Of a stretch of 13,151 nt of DNA, positions 1-7,870 are shown one piece after another. Numbering within the stretch: the first letter of the stretch is position 1; every line of letters begins with the position of its first letter. The stretch covers positions 1-13,151 of the forward strand of contig JAAZDA010000196.1 of NCBI GenBank assembly GCA_012512995.1, read 5' to 3'. This DNA comes from Clostridiales bacterium (GTDB lineage Bacteria; Bacillota; Clostridia; Lachnospirales; Lachnospiraceae). The notes under the pieces are model-generated. The model did not search any database. It saw only the letters and a program-made list of their open reading frames with translations, and was not told the origin of the DNA. A program made the position numbers and the translations under genes.

Positions 1-363
1 AATCCTCAGATCACGACGATCGGTACTGGTGGTACGATGTACCGCACGACCAATGGCTTTATGGGAATAGCTACAGCAAAAGCAATTAAGGAATACAGTT
101 TTGACCGAGCCTTCATCGGAAGCTGCGGCATTGATATGGTAGACAGTTCCATAACAACGCTTGGAGCCGAAGACGGGCTGACCAAAGTGGCCGCAATAAG
201 CGCCAGCAGACACAAGTATATCGTAATGGAAAGCGAGAAGTTTTATTACAATGAGTGCTACAAGTTTGCACACTTTGATGATGTGGACGGCTTTATATCA
301 GACAAGCTGCCAAATGCCGAAATGCAGAAAGAGCTTGAGGCAGCGGGCGTGGAACTTTATTGA
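1..363 (+). CDS. DeoR-family transcriptional regulator, C-terminal part (5' end outside window)
   Basis: The frame is open from base 1 and stops at TGA 361-363, giving 120 residues with no start in the window. The visible part matches the C-terminal sensor domain (DeoRC) of DeoR-family repressors. It has a TGG block followed by R-T-T-N-G near residues 9-19, the D-R-A-F-I-G-S-C-G-I-D block near residues 35-45, a T-T-L-G-A-E-D-G-L-T-K segment, and a closing I-S-D-K stretch. In this family the domain has an ISOCOT sugar-phosphate-isomerase-like fold and senses a phosphorylated sugar or polyol. The N-terminal helix-turn-helix would lie upstream of the window. The regulated genes and the effector cannot be deduced, because nothing upstream is visible. 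A convergent hairpin follows 50 bases after the stop. Family assignment is confident; specificity is unknown. Confidence 0.85.
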   Translation, partial: NPQITTIGTGGTMYRTTNGFMGIATAKAIKEYSFDRAFIGSCGIDMVDSSITTLGAEDGLTKVAAISASRHKYIVMESEKFYYNECYKFAHFDDVDGFISDKLPNAEMQKELEAAGVELY

Positions 364-412
364 TAGAGACTGTTGCCGTGCAACGTTTGGGCAGAATTGA
401 ATATAATTATGA

Positions 413-453
413 AAATCACCGCCTAACAGAACATGTCTGTATGGCGGTGATTT
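413..453. terminator. Bidirectional intrinsic terminator between convergent genes
   Basis: A perfect 11-bp stem (AAATCACCGCC at 413-423 with GGCGGTGATTT at 443-453) is topped by a 2x2 internal loop, a further 5-bp stem (ACAGA 426-430 with TCTGT 436-440) and a 5-nt loop. The run of A at the left foot and T at the right foot gives short U-tracts in both directions. This fits its position between the DeoR-family gene (plus) and the zinc-ribbon gene (minus). Confidence 0.8.
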
Positions 454-479
454 GTTTGCTGTGAACCAGATAAAAGATA

Positions 480-899
480 TTAATTGTTAAGCATTCCAGA
501 GAGCCCGGCTGCCCCGGCAAACCCCACGGTACAGCCAATAATTATCGCAAGAAAAACAGCAACAATTATCAGGAAGCAGAAGTAAGAACGGGCGAAGTTC
601 GTCACATTCTTGTTGGAATTGGCGCCGCATGCGAACACGATAAGTACAATAAATCCGACGCAGGGAATGGAGAACAGCAGCTCATATCCGAAATAACCCC
701 ACATTGAGATGGGTTCATACTCAGGTGGAATGTTGGTCATAGTCGGTGCGTTGTTTACAGGAGCACTCTGTTGCGCGTTTGACTGTCCTGCCTGAGATTG
801 CTGCGTCTGTTGCTGTTGATCGTTTCCGAGTTTCGCGCCGCAGTTTTCGCAGAAAACTGCTCCGTCTTTGTTTTCAGCCCCACAGTTATTACATTTCAT
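480..899 (-). CDS. Zinc-ribbon membrane protein of unknown function
   Basis: The protein has 139 residues. It starts with a double-CxxC zinc ribbon (C3, C6, C17, C20; C-N-N-C-G-A and C-E-N-C-G-A-K), which is a common N-terminal cap on small membrane proteins of Clostridia. A low-complexity Q/N/A/S-rich linker covers residues about 27-55. Two hydrophobic segments follow, roughly residues 70-90 and 103-132, so the ribbon is probably cytoplasmic and tethered to the membrane by a two-helix unit. A strong ribosome site (AAAGGGGG) lies 8 bases upstream of the ATG, and an extended -10 box lies further upstream. It is transcribed alone, divergent from mutS2. The structure is clear, but no biochemical role can be assigned; DUF-type scaffold or sensor roles are possible. 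Confidence 0.85.
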   Translation of the reverse strand: MKCNNCGAENKDGAVFCENCGAKLGNDQQQQTQQSQAGQSNAQQSAPVNNAPTMTNIPPEYEPISMWGYFGYELLFSIPCVGFIVLIVFACGANSNKNVTNFARSYFCFLIIVAVFLAIIIGCTVGFAGAAGLSGMLNN

Positions 900-932
900 G
901 TAAAGACCCCCTTTGATGATAATGTTTTGATT

Positions 933-943
933 ATTCTACCATG
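933..943 (-). promoter_or_regulatory. Probable extended -10 promoter of the zinc-ribbon gene
   Basis: On the minus strand this reads CATGGTAGAAT: a TAGAAT hexamer (933-938) preceded by the TGn extension typical of extended -10 promoters. No good -35 is visible at 16-18 bases. Transcription would begin near 926, leaving a leader of about 27 bases that contains the AAAGGGGG ribosome site. Confidence 0.45.
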
Positions 944-974
944 TTTTGGAAAAGTTTTCTCGCAATTCTCCAAC

Positions 975-1020
975 CATTCGTAATTCGCTGATTTGCTTTG
1001 CAAATCGCTTCTTACGAATG
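975..1020. repeat. Intergenic hairpin H1 in a divergent promoter region
   Basis: The outer stem is CATTCGTAA (975-983) with TTACGAATG (1012-1020). The inner stem is GATTTGC (990-996) with GCAAATC (1000-1006) around a TTT loop. It lies between divergent genes, upstream of both, and has no U-tract, so it is not an ordinary terminator. Function unknown. Confidence 0.7.
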
Positions 1021-1034
1021 TTCTGCCGGGTCTC

Positions 1035-1079
1035 AGATACAATCAGTTTTTCATGCAAGCATGAAAGCTGATTGTGTCT
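1035..1079. repeat. Intergenic hairpin H2 in a divergent promoter region
   Basis: The outer stem is AGATACAATCAG (1035-1046) with CTGATTGTGTCT (1068-1079), 12 pairs with one G-U. The inner stem is TTTCATG (1049-1055) with CATGAAA (1060-1066) around CAAG. It sits 32 bases before the mutS2 start and 15 bases after hairpin H1. Function unknown. Confidence 0.7.
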
Positions 1080-1092
1080 TCGCCCCTTATAT

Positions 1093-1103
1093 CATGGTAC
1101 AAT
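1093..1103 (+). promoter_or_regulatory. Possible extended -10 element before mutS2
   Basis: CATGGTACAAT resembles an extended -10 box and nearly mirrors the element in front of the divergent gene at 933-943. Used as a promoter it would start transcripts near 1110, just before the ATG at 1112, making mutS2 almost leaderless. No matching -35 was found, so this is tentative. Confidence 0.3.
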
Positions 1104-1111
1104 AAGGCATT

Positions 1112-3685
1112 ATGAACGATAAAGTCTTAAGGATTACAGAATACAACAGAATAATTGAGCAACTCACAGCACACGCGACTTCGGATCCGGGGCGCGCGCT
1201 TTGCAGCACGCTGATGCCCATGACAAAACTTACGGATATTTCGAGGGCACAGGACGAGACTGAGGACGCGCTGGGATATATTTTCCGCAGCGGGTTTATT
1301 AGTTTTGGCGGGAACAGGGATTTTACGCCCGCATTCAGGGCACTCACTATAGGCGCCTCACTCAGTGCTCCGGAATTGCTGCACATCGCGGCTTTCCTGG
1401 AAAATGTAGCGAATGTCAGGCAGTACGGGCGCGGCGATGAAGAGGCGAAAGCCGGTAAACGTATCGCGGATAAAGCTTCAGACGAAGATAATGGAGATAC
1501 CGGTCGCGCAACAGATAAACGCAAGACTGAAACTGTATCGGATCAGGCGGGGGTTCTTTACGATCTCTTCGATTGTCTTGTTCCGATGACGAGACTTGCC
1601 TCGGAGATCCGCCGCTGCGTGCTGTCTGAAGAGGATATGGCGGACGATGCGAGCCCCGAACTGAAGCGCATCAGGCGGTCAAAACTTCAGGCAAACGAGC
1701 GCATACACGCGCAGCTTCAGAAGATGGTGAACGGCGCATCGTCGCAGTATCTTCAGGATACGGTCATTACGACGAGGGACGGACGCTATTGCCTTCAGGT
1801 CAAGTCGGAGAACAAATCGCAGATCTCAGGAATCGTGCATGATCAGTCATCGACAGGATCGACGCTCTTCATAGAGCCGTCGGCGGTCGTCGAGCTGAGC
1901 AATGCGCTTCGCAGCCTTGAGATTGAAGAGAACAAGGAAATTGAGCGAATACTCGCGAATCTTTCAGCGCAGGCCGGAGAACATCTCATGGAGCTGAAAG
2001 ACAACGCAGCCAACATGACGAAGCTGGACTTTGTTTTCGCGAAAGCAGAGCTTGCTGTGGACGAGGACGCGACGCGCCCTGTAATAAACGACGAGCATCA
2101 CATTGCACTTCGCATGGCGCGCCATCCGCTCATAGATAAGAAGAAAGTCGTTCCGATCAATATCGAGATCGGGACTGATTACAACATGGTCGTCATCACA
2201 GGTCCCAACACGGGCGGCAAAACTGTCACTCTCAAAACAGTCGGTCTCCTTGAACTCATGGCGATGGCGGGGCTCCACATCCCTGCCGGTGATAAGAGCG
2301 AAATTTCGCTGTTCAGGGAAGTTTTTGCTGATATCGGCGATGAGCAGAGCATTGAGCAGAACCTTTCGACGTTCAGCGCTCACATGGTCACGATTGTTGA
2401 TATACTGCGGCGCGCGGATGCTGACTGCCTGTGTCTTCTAGACGAACTTGGTGCCGGGACTGACCCGACCGAGGGCGCGGCACTCGCAATTTCAATTCTG
2501 AATTTCATGCACACACGTAAGATCAGAACGCTCGCGACCACGCATTACAGCGAGCTCAAAGTATACGCAATGCGGACAGAGGGCGTCATGAACGCCAGCT
2601 GCGAGTTCGATGTCGAAACGCTCCAGCCCACATATCACCTGATAATGGGCGTCGCCGGCAAATCCAATGCTTTTGCCATTTCGTCAAAACTCGGCCTTCC
2701 CAATTACATTATTGAGACGGCTAAGGAGCAGATGAGCCAGGAGACAAGAAATTTCGAGGATCTCCTCGGAGAGCTTGAGGATACGAGGCGCCGCGCGGAG
2801 AAAGAGAAGCAGGAAGCTGAGACTGAGCGGGCAGTTCTTGAAAGAAGAGAGAAGCAGCTCCTGGACCGCGAGAAAAAGTTCGAAGAAAGGCGCGACGAAG
2901 AGCTCCGCAGAGCAAATGAGCAGGCACGCGATATTCTGGCAGATGCCAAGAAGGAAGCCGACGATGCAATCTCTGATCTGAGGAAGGCATCAAGAGGCGC
3001 ATATCCGGGTGCTGCAGGCGGCGGGAATGCTGACACAGCGGATATGGAGCGGATCAGGTCGTCGCTCCGCGATAAAGTGAAGACAAGAGGCGCGAAGCTT
3101 CAATATAATACAGAGGCTGTGAGAAAAGGTCATGTAAAGCCCGGAGATCTCATGATCGGGGACAGAGTAAAGATCATTTCGATGGGACTTACGGGTACTG
3201 TTTCGACACTGCCTGACAAGAAGGGGAAACTCTTTGTCCAGTGCGGGATTATCAGGACACAGGCGCAGCTTGACGACGTGGACTTAGTCCCTGAAGATGC
3301 GTCAGGAAATGTTTTGACAGGAGCAGCGGCCAGGGCCGCGCGAAACGGCAAAACAAATGCTCCGGTGTCATCAGGTGGCGCGGGCAGCAAGGCCGGAAAA
3401 CCGGGAAGTGCAACGGGAGTAGATCTCGACAGAGCAGCAAATATTTCGGCGGAGATCAACCTTCTCGGCATGACCACTGATGAAGCTGTGATGCAGCTCG
3501 ACAAATATCTTGATGATGCAAGGCTTTCTCACCTTCACGCTGTAAGAGTTGTGCATGGCAAAGGTACAGGTGCCCTGAGGAATGCAGTCCAGAATTATCT
3601 GAGAAAACAGAAATGGATAAAGTCGTACCGGCCGGGAGATTTCGGAGAGGGCGATGCAGGTGTTACAATAGTAACACTCGATTAG
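1112..3685 (+). CDS. mutS2: MutS2 family ATPase with C-terminal Smr domain
   Basis: The protein has 857 residues, longer than the 780-790 typical of Bacillus MutS2. The N-terminus M-N-D-K-V-L-R-I is family-typical and fixes the start despite a weak ribosome site. Order: core and lever helices, then the ATPase with Walker A G-P-N-T-G-G-K-T (364-371) and Walker B ending D444-E445, a long charged coiled coil (about 540-630), a KOW-like segment (about 675-730), a G/A/K/S-rich linker (about 735-775), and the Smr domain with H-G-K-G-T-G (815-820). MutS2 proteins act in suppression of recombination and/or rescue of stalled, collided ribosomes. The usual L-D-L-R-G Smr motif reads I-N-L-L-G (782-786) here, so nuclease activity is doubtful. 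A charged insertion (about 106-146) adds to the length. It appears to head a five-gene operon with a two-component system 18 bases downstream. Confidence 0.95.
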   Translation: MNDKVLRITEYNRIIEQLTAHATSDPGRALCSTLMPMTKLTDISRAQDETEDALGYIFRSGFISFGGNRDFTPAFRALTIGASLSAPELLHIAAFLENVANVRQYGRGDEEAKAGKRIADKASDEDNGDTGRATDKRKTETVSDQAGVLYDLFDCLVPMTRLASEIRRCVLSEEDMADDASPELKRIRRSKLQANERIHAQLQKMVNGASSQYLQDTVITTRDGRYCLQVKSENKSQISGIVHDQSSTGSTLFIEPSAVVELSNALRSLEIEENKEIERILANLSAQAGEHLMELKDNAANMTKLDFVFAKAELAVDEDATRPVINDEHHIALRMARHPLIDKKKVVPINIEIGTDYNMVVITGPNTGGKTVTLKTVGLLELMAMAGLHIPAGDKSEISLFREVFADIGDEQSIEQNLSTFSAHMVTIVDILRRADADCLCLLDELGAGTDPTEGAALAISILNFMHTRKIRTLATTHYSELKVYAMRTEGVMNASCEFDVETLQPTYHLIMGVAGKSNAFAISSKLGLPNYIIETAKEQMSQETRNFEDLLGELEDTRRRAEKEKQEAETERAVLERREKQLLDREKKFEERRDEELRRANEQARDILADAKKEADDAISDLRKASRGAYPGAAGGGNADTADMERIRSSLRDKVKTRGAKLQYNTEAVRKGHVKPGDLMIGDRVKIISMGLTGTVSTLPDKKGKLFVQCGIIRTQAQLDDVDLVPEDASGNVLTGAAARAARNGKTNAPVSSGGAGSKAGKPGSATGVDLDRAANISAEINLLGMTTDEAVMQLDKYLDDARLSHLHAVRVVHGKGTGALRNAVQNYLRKQKWIKSYRPGDFGEGDAGVTIVTLD

Positions 3686-3703
3686 AAGGCATGGTGGAAG
3701 ATT

Positions 3704-4411
3704 ATGGCTGTTTCAAAACAAAAGATATTGATCGTTGATGATGACTCAAATATTGCGGAGCTCATCAGCCTGTATCTCACAAAGGAATGCTACGACACAA
3801 TGACAGTCGGGGACGGCGAATCGGCACTGGATGCGGTAGACAGCTACCAGCCGAATCTGATCCTGCTCGATCTCATGCTGCCTGGAATAGATGGTTATCA
3901 GGTCTGCAGAGAAGTGCGGACAAAGAGCCAGGTGCCGATAATAATGCTCTCAGCAAAGGGCGAGGTCTTCGACAAAGTCCTCGGGCTGGAGCTCGGCGCG
4001 GATGATTATATGGAAAAACCTTTTGATACTAAGGAACTTGTCGCCAGAGTCAAGGCAGTCCTGCGGCGCACACGCCCTCAGAGTCAGGGGCCTGAGACCA
4101 TGGATGAGAAGATCGTTGAATATCCTGATCTTATCATCAATCTCACGAATTACTCCGTGATCTATATGGGGCACCCCGTGGAGATGCCGCCCAAGGAGCT
4201 TGAACTTCTGTACTTCCTGGCATCATCACCTAACCGTGTCTTCACCCGTGAGCAGCTCCTTGATCAGATCTGGGGCTATGAATATATCGGTGACACCCGC
4301 ACAGTCGACGTACATATAAAACGAATCCGCGAGAAGATAAGCGATAATCCCAGCTGGAAGATCTCAACCATTTGGGGCATCGGATATAAATTTGAAATCT
4401 GCGCGGTATAA
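3704..4411 (+). CDS. OmpR/PhoB-family response regulator
   Basis: The protein has 235 residues. The receiver domain (about 6-120) has the acidic pair D12/D13 after I-L-I-V, the phospho-acceptor D56 in L-L-D-L-M-L-P, the switch residue S83 and the conserved K105 in E-K-P-F. The C-terminal winged-helix DNA-binding domain (about 135-232) ends with R-T-V-D-V-H-I-K-R-I-R-E-K and the G-I-G-Y-K-F strand, diagnostic of the OmpR/PhoB class. The ribosome site GGTGGAAG ends 3 bases before the ATG, and the gene begins 18 bases after mutS2. The histidine kinase follows after 29 bases and is the obvious partner. Resemblance is general (ResD/VanR/PhoP type), so no specific symbol is given and the regulon is unknown. 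Confidence 0.93.
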   Translation: MAVSKQKILIVDDDSNIAELISLYLTKECYDTMTVGDGESALDAVDSYQPNLILLDLMLPGIDGYQVCREVRTKSQVPIIMLSAKGEVFDKVLGLELGADDYMEKPFDTKELVARVKAVLRRTRPQSQGPETMDEKIVEYPDLIINLTNYSVIYMGHPVEMPPKELELLYFLASSPNRVFTREQLLDQIWGYEYIGDTRTVDVHIKRIREKISDNPSWKISTIWGIGYKFEICAV

Positions 4412-4440
4412 ATTTACCAACGCAGATTGTAAAGGAAAGC

Positions 4441-5871
4441 ATGCGGAAAACTCTGTATTTCAAATTCATACTGGCTTACGTCCTGTTCGGGATCTTCGGA
4501 TTTACGATAGTGGCGACCTTTGTTTCGAGCATGACGCTCGAGCACACGAGGCGTGAGAAGGCCGATGATATGTACCGCGAAGCGACGCTGATTGCGAACA
4601 CATATGCGACTGACCTTTATAATTCCGAGGTTTCGCTCGATTCTGTGCAGCGCCAGCTATCCTCAATCGCGACTTTTATGGATGCCGAGATATGGATATT
4701 GAACCCGTCGGGACGTATGGTCGTTGATTCCGCCAAAACAATTGATCCACAGGCGGTAGTTAATGTCGAGGGTTATGACCCGTCCGTGGTCAACAAGGAT
4801 CAGTATGTCGTCGGGACTTTCTTCGGGTGGTTCACAGAAGATCAGATCTCAGTAATTGCACCCATAACAGGTGAATACAGAATAAAGGGCTACGTGTGTA
4901 TACATCTTCCGTATTCACAGATAGTGGATTCTGCGAACTCACTGCTGAACATTTCATATCTTGAACTTCTTGTTTTGTTCCTGCTCTCGCTTATAGTTCT
5001 GATATTCTTCACAGAGATGGTATATATTCCGCTCAAGAAGATCACGACTGCGACAGAACAATATGCGGCCGGGAATATGAATTACAGGATCAAAGTCGAG
5101 TCAGAGGATGAAATGGGCTACCTTTCGGCCTCACTGAATTATATGGCTTCCGAGATTGCAAGGCAGGAGGATGATCAGAAGAAATTTGTGGCGAATGTTT
5201 CGCATGATTTCAGGTCGCCGCTGACTTCCATAAAAGGATTCCTGGAGGCGATGATCGATGGAACGATACCGCCGGAAATGCACGAAAAGTACCTGAAGGT
5301 CGTGCTGAATGAGACAAACCGTCTGACAAAACTGACAAACGGACTGCTCACACTCAACAACCTGAACACTTCCGGCATGCTCCTTCACAAGACCGATTTT
5401 GATATAAATGCGATCATAAGAGAAGTCGCGGAATCGTTCGAACAGACATGCAAGGACAAGAAAGTCGCGATAGAACTTGTTTTGACTGGCGAAAAGCTGT
5501 ATGTGAACGGGGATGTGGAACGTATTGAGCAGGTGCTCTACAATCTTGTTGATAACGCGCTTAAGTTCAGTCACCACGACAGCGTCGTGCGGATCGAGAC
5601 GACCGAAAAACACAGCAAAATATTCACTTCCGTGAAGGACAGCGGGATCGGGATCCCCAAGGAAGATCAGAAGCAGATCTGGGAGCGATTCTACAAGACG
5701 GATCTCTCGCGCGGCAAGGACAAGAACGGCACGGGACTCGGCCTTTCCATAGTACGCGAGATAATAAGAGCCCACGGCGAGAACATCAACCTCGTCAGCA
5801 CCGAGGGCGTCGGCAGCGAATTTATTTTCTCGCTGAAGCGCTCGGATATGAATGATGAACTTGACGATTGA
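4441..5871 (+). CDS. HAMP-domain sensor histidine kinase
   Basis: The protein has 476 residues. TM1 covers about 7-29. An extracytoplasmic sensor region of about 140 residues follows, resembling the short PAS-like folds of Bacillota kinases. TM2 covers about 171-192, then HAMP (about 193-245). The HisKA domain has the phospho-acceptor H255 in V-S-H-D-F-R-S-P. The HATPase domain has the N box N372 (L-V-D-N-A-L-K-F), the G1 box D-S-G-I-G-I-P from D400, the F box, and the G2 box G-T-G-L-G-L-S from G430. All catalytic boxes are intact. It probably phosphorylates the regulator encoded 29 bases upstream. The ribosome site AAAGGAAA precedes the ATG. The signal sensed cannot be read from the sequence. 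Confidence 0.94.
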   Translation: MRKTLYFKFILAYVLFGIFGFTIVATFVSSMTLEHTRREKADDMYREATLIANTYATDLYNSEVSLDSVQRQLSSIATFMDAEIWILNPSGRMVVDSAKTIDPQAVVNVEGYDPSVVNKDQYVVGTFFGWFTEDQISVIAPITGEYRIKGYVCIHLPYSQIVDSANSLLNISYLELLVLFLLSLIVLIFFTEMVYIPLKKITTATEQYAAGNMNYRIKVESEDEMGYLSASLNYMASEIARQEDDQKKFVANVSHDFRSPLTSIKGFLEAMIDGTIPPEMHEKYLKVVLNETNRLTKLTNGLLTLNNLNTSGMLLHKTDFDINAIIREVAESFEQTCKDKKVAIELVLTGEKLYVNGDVERIEQVLYNLVDNALKFSHHDSVVRIETTEKHSKIFTSVKDSGIGIPKEDQKQIWERFYKTDLSRGKDKNGTGLGLSIVREIIRAHGENINLVSTEGVGSEFIFSLKRSDMNDELDD

Positions 5872-5909
5872 GAATGTGCTATTATTGTTCAAAAGATATG
5901 GAGGTTATC

Positions 5910-6401
5910 ATGGACGCAACCGATGAGAGAATTCTAAGTGTAATAGAAAAGAACAGCCGCATCAATACGAAAGAACTCGCGGTCATGCTCGGCACTGAGG
6001 AAATCGATGTGCTGAACAAGCTGCAGAGGATGGAAGACGATGGTGTCATCTGCGGTTATCACACTATGATCGATTGGGACAAGACCGGCGTCGATAAGGG
6101 CACGGCGCTCATAGAAGTGCATGTCACACCGCAGCGCGGTCAGGGCTTCGACAAGATAGCCGAGCGCATTTACAAGTATCCGGAAGTCGAATCAGTATAC
6201 CTGATTTCGGGTGGCTGCGATCTTCTGGTCACTCTCGCAGGCCGCACATTCAAGGAAGTCGCGACTTTTGTCACGTCAAAACTCTCGACTCTCGATACAG
6301 TCACAGGCACACAGACGAGCTATGTCCTCAAGAAATATAAGGATCACGGCACGATCCTCGAGAAACCCGAAGAAGACAAGAGAGAAATGATCACGCCATG
6401 A
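5910..6401 (+). CDS. Lrp/AsnC-family transcriptional regulator
   Basis: The protein has 163 residues from ATG 5910. An earlier in-frame ATG exists at 5868 but overlaps the kinase gene, whereas 5910 has an excellent GGAGG five bases before it and gives the family-typical start M-D-A-T-D-E-R-I-L. The N-terminal winged helix-turn-helix spans about residues 3-50, with the I-N-T-K-E-L-A-V-M-L helix pair. The C-terminal RAM ligand-binding domain spans about 65-140, with Y-P-E-V-E-S-V-Y-L-I-S-G-G-C-D-L-L-V-T. Members form dimers or octamers and usually respond to amino acids. It lies 38 bases after the kinase and 31 before an aminotransferase, a pairing frequent in Bacillota. It may therefore respond to, or control, the amino acid handled by that enzyme. 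Confidence 0.92.
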   Translation: MDATDERILSVIEKNSRINTKELAVMLGTEEIDVLNKLQRMEDDGVICGYHTMIDWDKTGVDKGTALIEVHVTPQRGQGFDKIAERIYKYPEVESVYLISGGCDLLVTLAGRTFKEVATFVTSKLSTLDTVTGTQTSYVLKKYKDHGTILEKPEEDKREMITP

Positions 6402-6432
6402 TGAAAGCCGTAAGAATAGGTGGAGTTTAAAT

Positions 6433-7641
6433 ATGAATACATCTGATAATTCTCAGGCAATGGCGCCTCGCACAGAGGACTCGTTGTCTGACAAAACAGT
6501 TTCACTTAAGCCGTCCGGGATAAGGAAGTTCTTCGATATCGTGAGCGAGATGAAGGATGCAATATCTCTTGGTGTCGGCGAGCCCGATTTTGAGACACCG
6601 TGGCACATCCGCGATGAGGGTATCTTTTCTCTTGAAAAGGGACGCACATTTTATACATCGAATTCAGGGCTCAAGGAGCTTCGCGTCGCGATAGCTGATT
6701 ACATGAAGCGCTCGCAGGGCGTAGATTACGATCCCATACACGAGATCCTTATTACAGTCGGCGGCTCTGAGGCTATTGACCTCATGTTCCGCGCGATGAT
6801 AAATGCCGGCGATGAGGTGCTGATACCGCAGCCGAGCTATGTTTCCTATGAGCCATGCGCGATCCTCGCTGATGCAAAACCTGTGATAATCAATCTTAAA
6901 GCGGAGAACAAATTCCGTCTTACGCCCGAAGAACTCGAGAGCGCCTGCACAGAAAAATCGAAAATACTTGTTTTGCCGTTCCCGAATAACCCGACGGGCT
7001 CGATCATGACAAAGGAAGATCTCGAGGCGCTTGTCCCTATAATCATCAAACACAATCTCTATGTGCTGTCCGATGAGATTTACGGCGAGCTGACTTATAC
7101 GGGAAAACATGTGTCAATAGCGTCGCTCCCCGGCATGAGGGAGAGGACGATCCTCGTCAATGGATTTTCAAAGGCTTATGCGATGACGGGCTGGAGACTT
7201 GGATATGCATGCGGCCCTGCCGCAATAGTCAGACAGATGACTAAGATCCACCAGTACGCGATAATGTGTGCGCCGACGACATCGCAGTATGCGGCAGTCG
7301 AAGCACTCAATAACGGAGATGCTGATGTTGAAATGATGCGCGAGTCTTATAACGAGAGGCGACGCTTCGTGCTTAATATGCTGAAAGAAATGGGACTCCC
7401 GTGCTTTGAGCCGGAAGGGGCATTTTATGTTTTTCCATGTATTGCGGAATTCGGGATGTCTGCTGAGGATTTTGCGACAAAACTTCTCAAGGAGAAAAAG
7501 GTCGCTATAGTGCCGGGAACGGCGTTCGGAGATTGCGGCGAAGGGTACCTTCGAATATCATACGCGTACTCGATCGACAATCTGCGCAAAGCACTTGAAA
7601 GACTTAAGGATTTTGTGGAAGAACTGAGGAAGAATAAATAA
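6433..7641 (+). CDS. PLP-dependent class I/II aminotransferase
   Basis: The protein has 402 residues, a normal length for fold-type I aminotransferases. Cofactor and substrate residues are present: N186 in N-N-P-T-G, D214 and Y217 in S-D-E-I-Y-G, the Schiff-base lysine K247 in G-F-S-K-A-Y-A-M-T-G-W-R, and the carboxylate-binding R374 in Y-L-R-I-S-Y. The sequence fits the aspartate/aromatic/alanine aminotransferase subgroup (PatA-like). The exact amino donor cannot be fixed from sequence. The enzyme would transfer an amino group to 2-oxoglutarate or another oxo acid in the cytoplasm. The ribosome site GGTGGAG precedes the ATG. It is the last gene of the probable mutS2 operon and a natural partner of the Lrp-type regulator 31 bases upstream. 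Confidence 0.94.
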   Translation: MNTSDNSQAMAPRTEDSLSDKTVSLKPSGIRKFFDIVSEMKDAISLGVGEPDFETPWHIRDEGIFSLEKGRTFYTSNSGLKELRVAIADYMKRSQGVDYDPIHEILITVGGSEAIDLMFRAMINAGDEVLIPQPSYVSYEPCAILADAKPVIINLKAENKFRLTPEELESACTEKSKILVLPFPNNPTGSIMTKEDLEALVPIIIKHNLYVLSDEIYGELTYTGKHVSIASLPGMRERTILVNGFSKAYAMTGWRLGYACGPAAIVRQMTKIHQYAIMCAPTTSQYAAVEALNNGDADVEMMRESYNERRRFVLNMLKEMGLPCFEPEGAFYVFPCIAEFGMSAEDFATKLLKEKKVAIVPGTAFGDCGEGYLRISYAYSIDNLRKALERLKDFVEELRKNK

Positions 7642-7664
7642 AAAAAGCCCCTGAAAAGGGAGGA

Positions 7665-7691
7665 TGCCAGGTATCCTGCGGATACCTGGCA
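7665..7691 (+). terminator. Hairpin at operon end, U-tract missing
   Basis: A perfect 12-bp stem, TGCCAGGTATCC (7665-7676) with GGATACCTGGCA (7680-7691), closes a 3-nt loop 23 bases after the aminotransferase stop. The following bases (ATATTATGAAAAAG) contain no T-run, so it may be a weak terminator or an mRNA 3'-end protector. An A-run plus GCCCC just before it (7640-7652) looks like the left foot of another, incomplete terminator. Confidence 0.5.
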
Positions 7692-7790
7692 ATATTATGA
7701 AAAAGTTATTAGTAAGACGAATAAGTTACGTCTGTTTGTCGATTTAATTCTGATCTCTTGTCTTGGTCGTTTGTTTTCTTTGCTGTATCT

Positions 7791-7796
7791 TATAAT
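7791..7796 (+). promoter_or_regulatory. Possible -10 box for the acidic-protein gene
   Basis: A consensus TATAAT lies in the T-rich, otherwise empty stretch 7692-7870. No -35 hexamer at 16-18 bases is convincing. It is the best promoter candidate for the gene at 7871. Apart from a 16-codon start-stop reading frame at 7697, I see nothing else in this stretch. Confidence 0.35.
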
Positions 7797-7870
7797 CTGA
7801 TAATAAAGGTTAATCGTGTCCAAAAATTGAGAACTGATTGAAGATTTGTTAAATAAAATATGAATAAACA

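Noticed and set aside
5131..5892. 253-codon minus-strand reading frame opposite the histidine kinase
   Set aside because: It lies antisense to the conserved HisKA/HATPase region, shows no family motif, and reflects codon bias of the plus-strand gene.
7697..7747. 16-codon frame M-K-K-L-L-V-R-R... as a real small gene
   Set aside because: No good ribosome site, stops after 16 codons and is followed by several stops; kept only as a possible relic linked to the acidic-protein gene.
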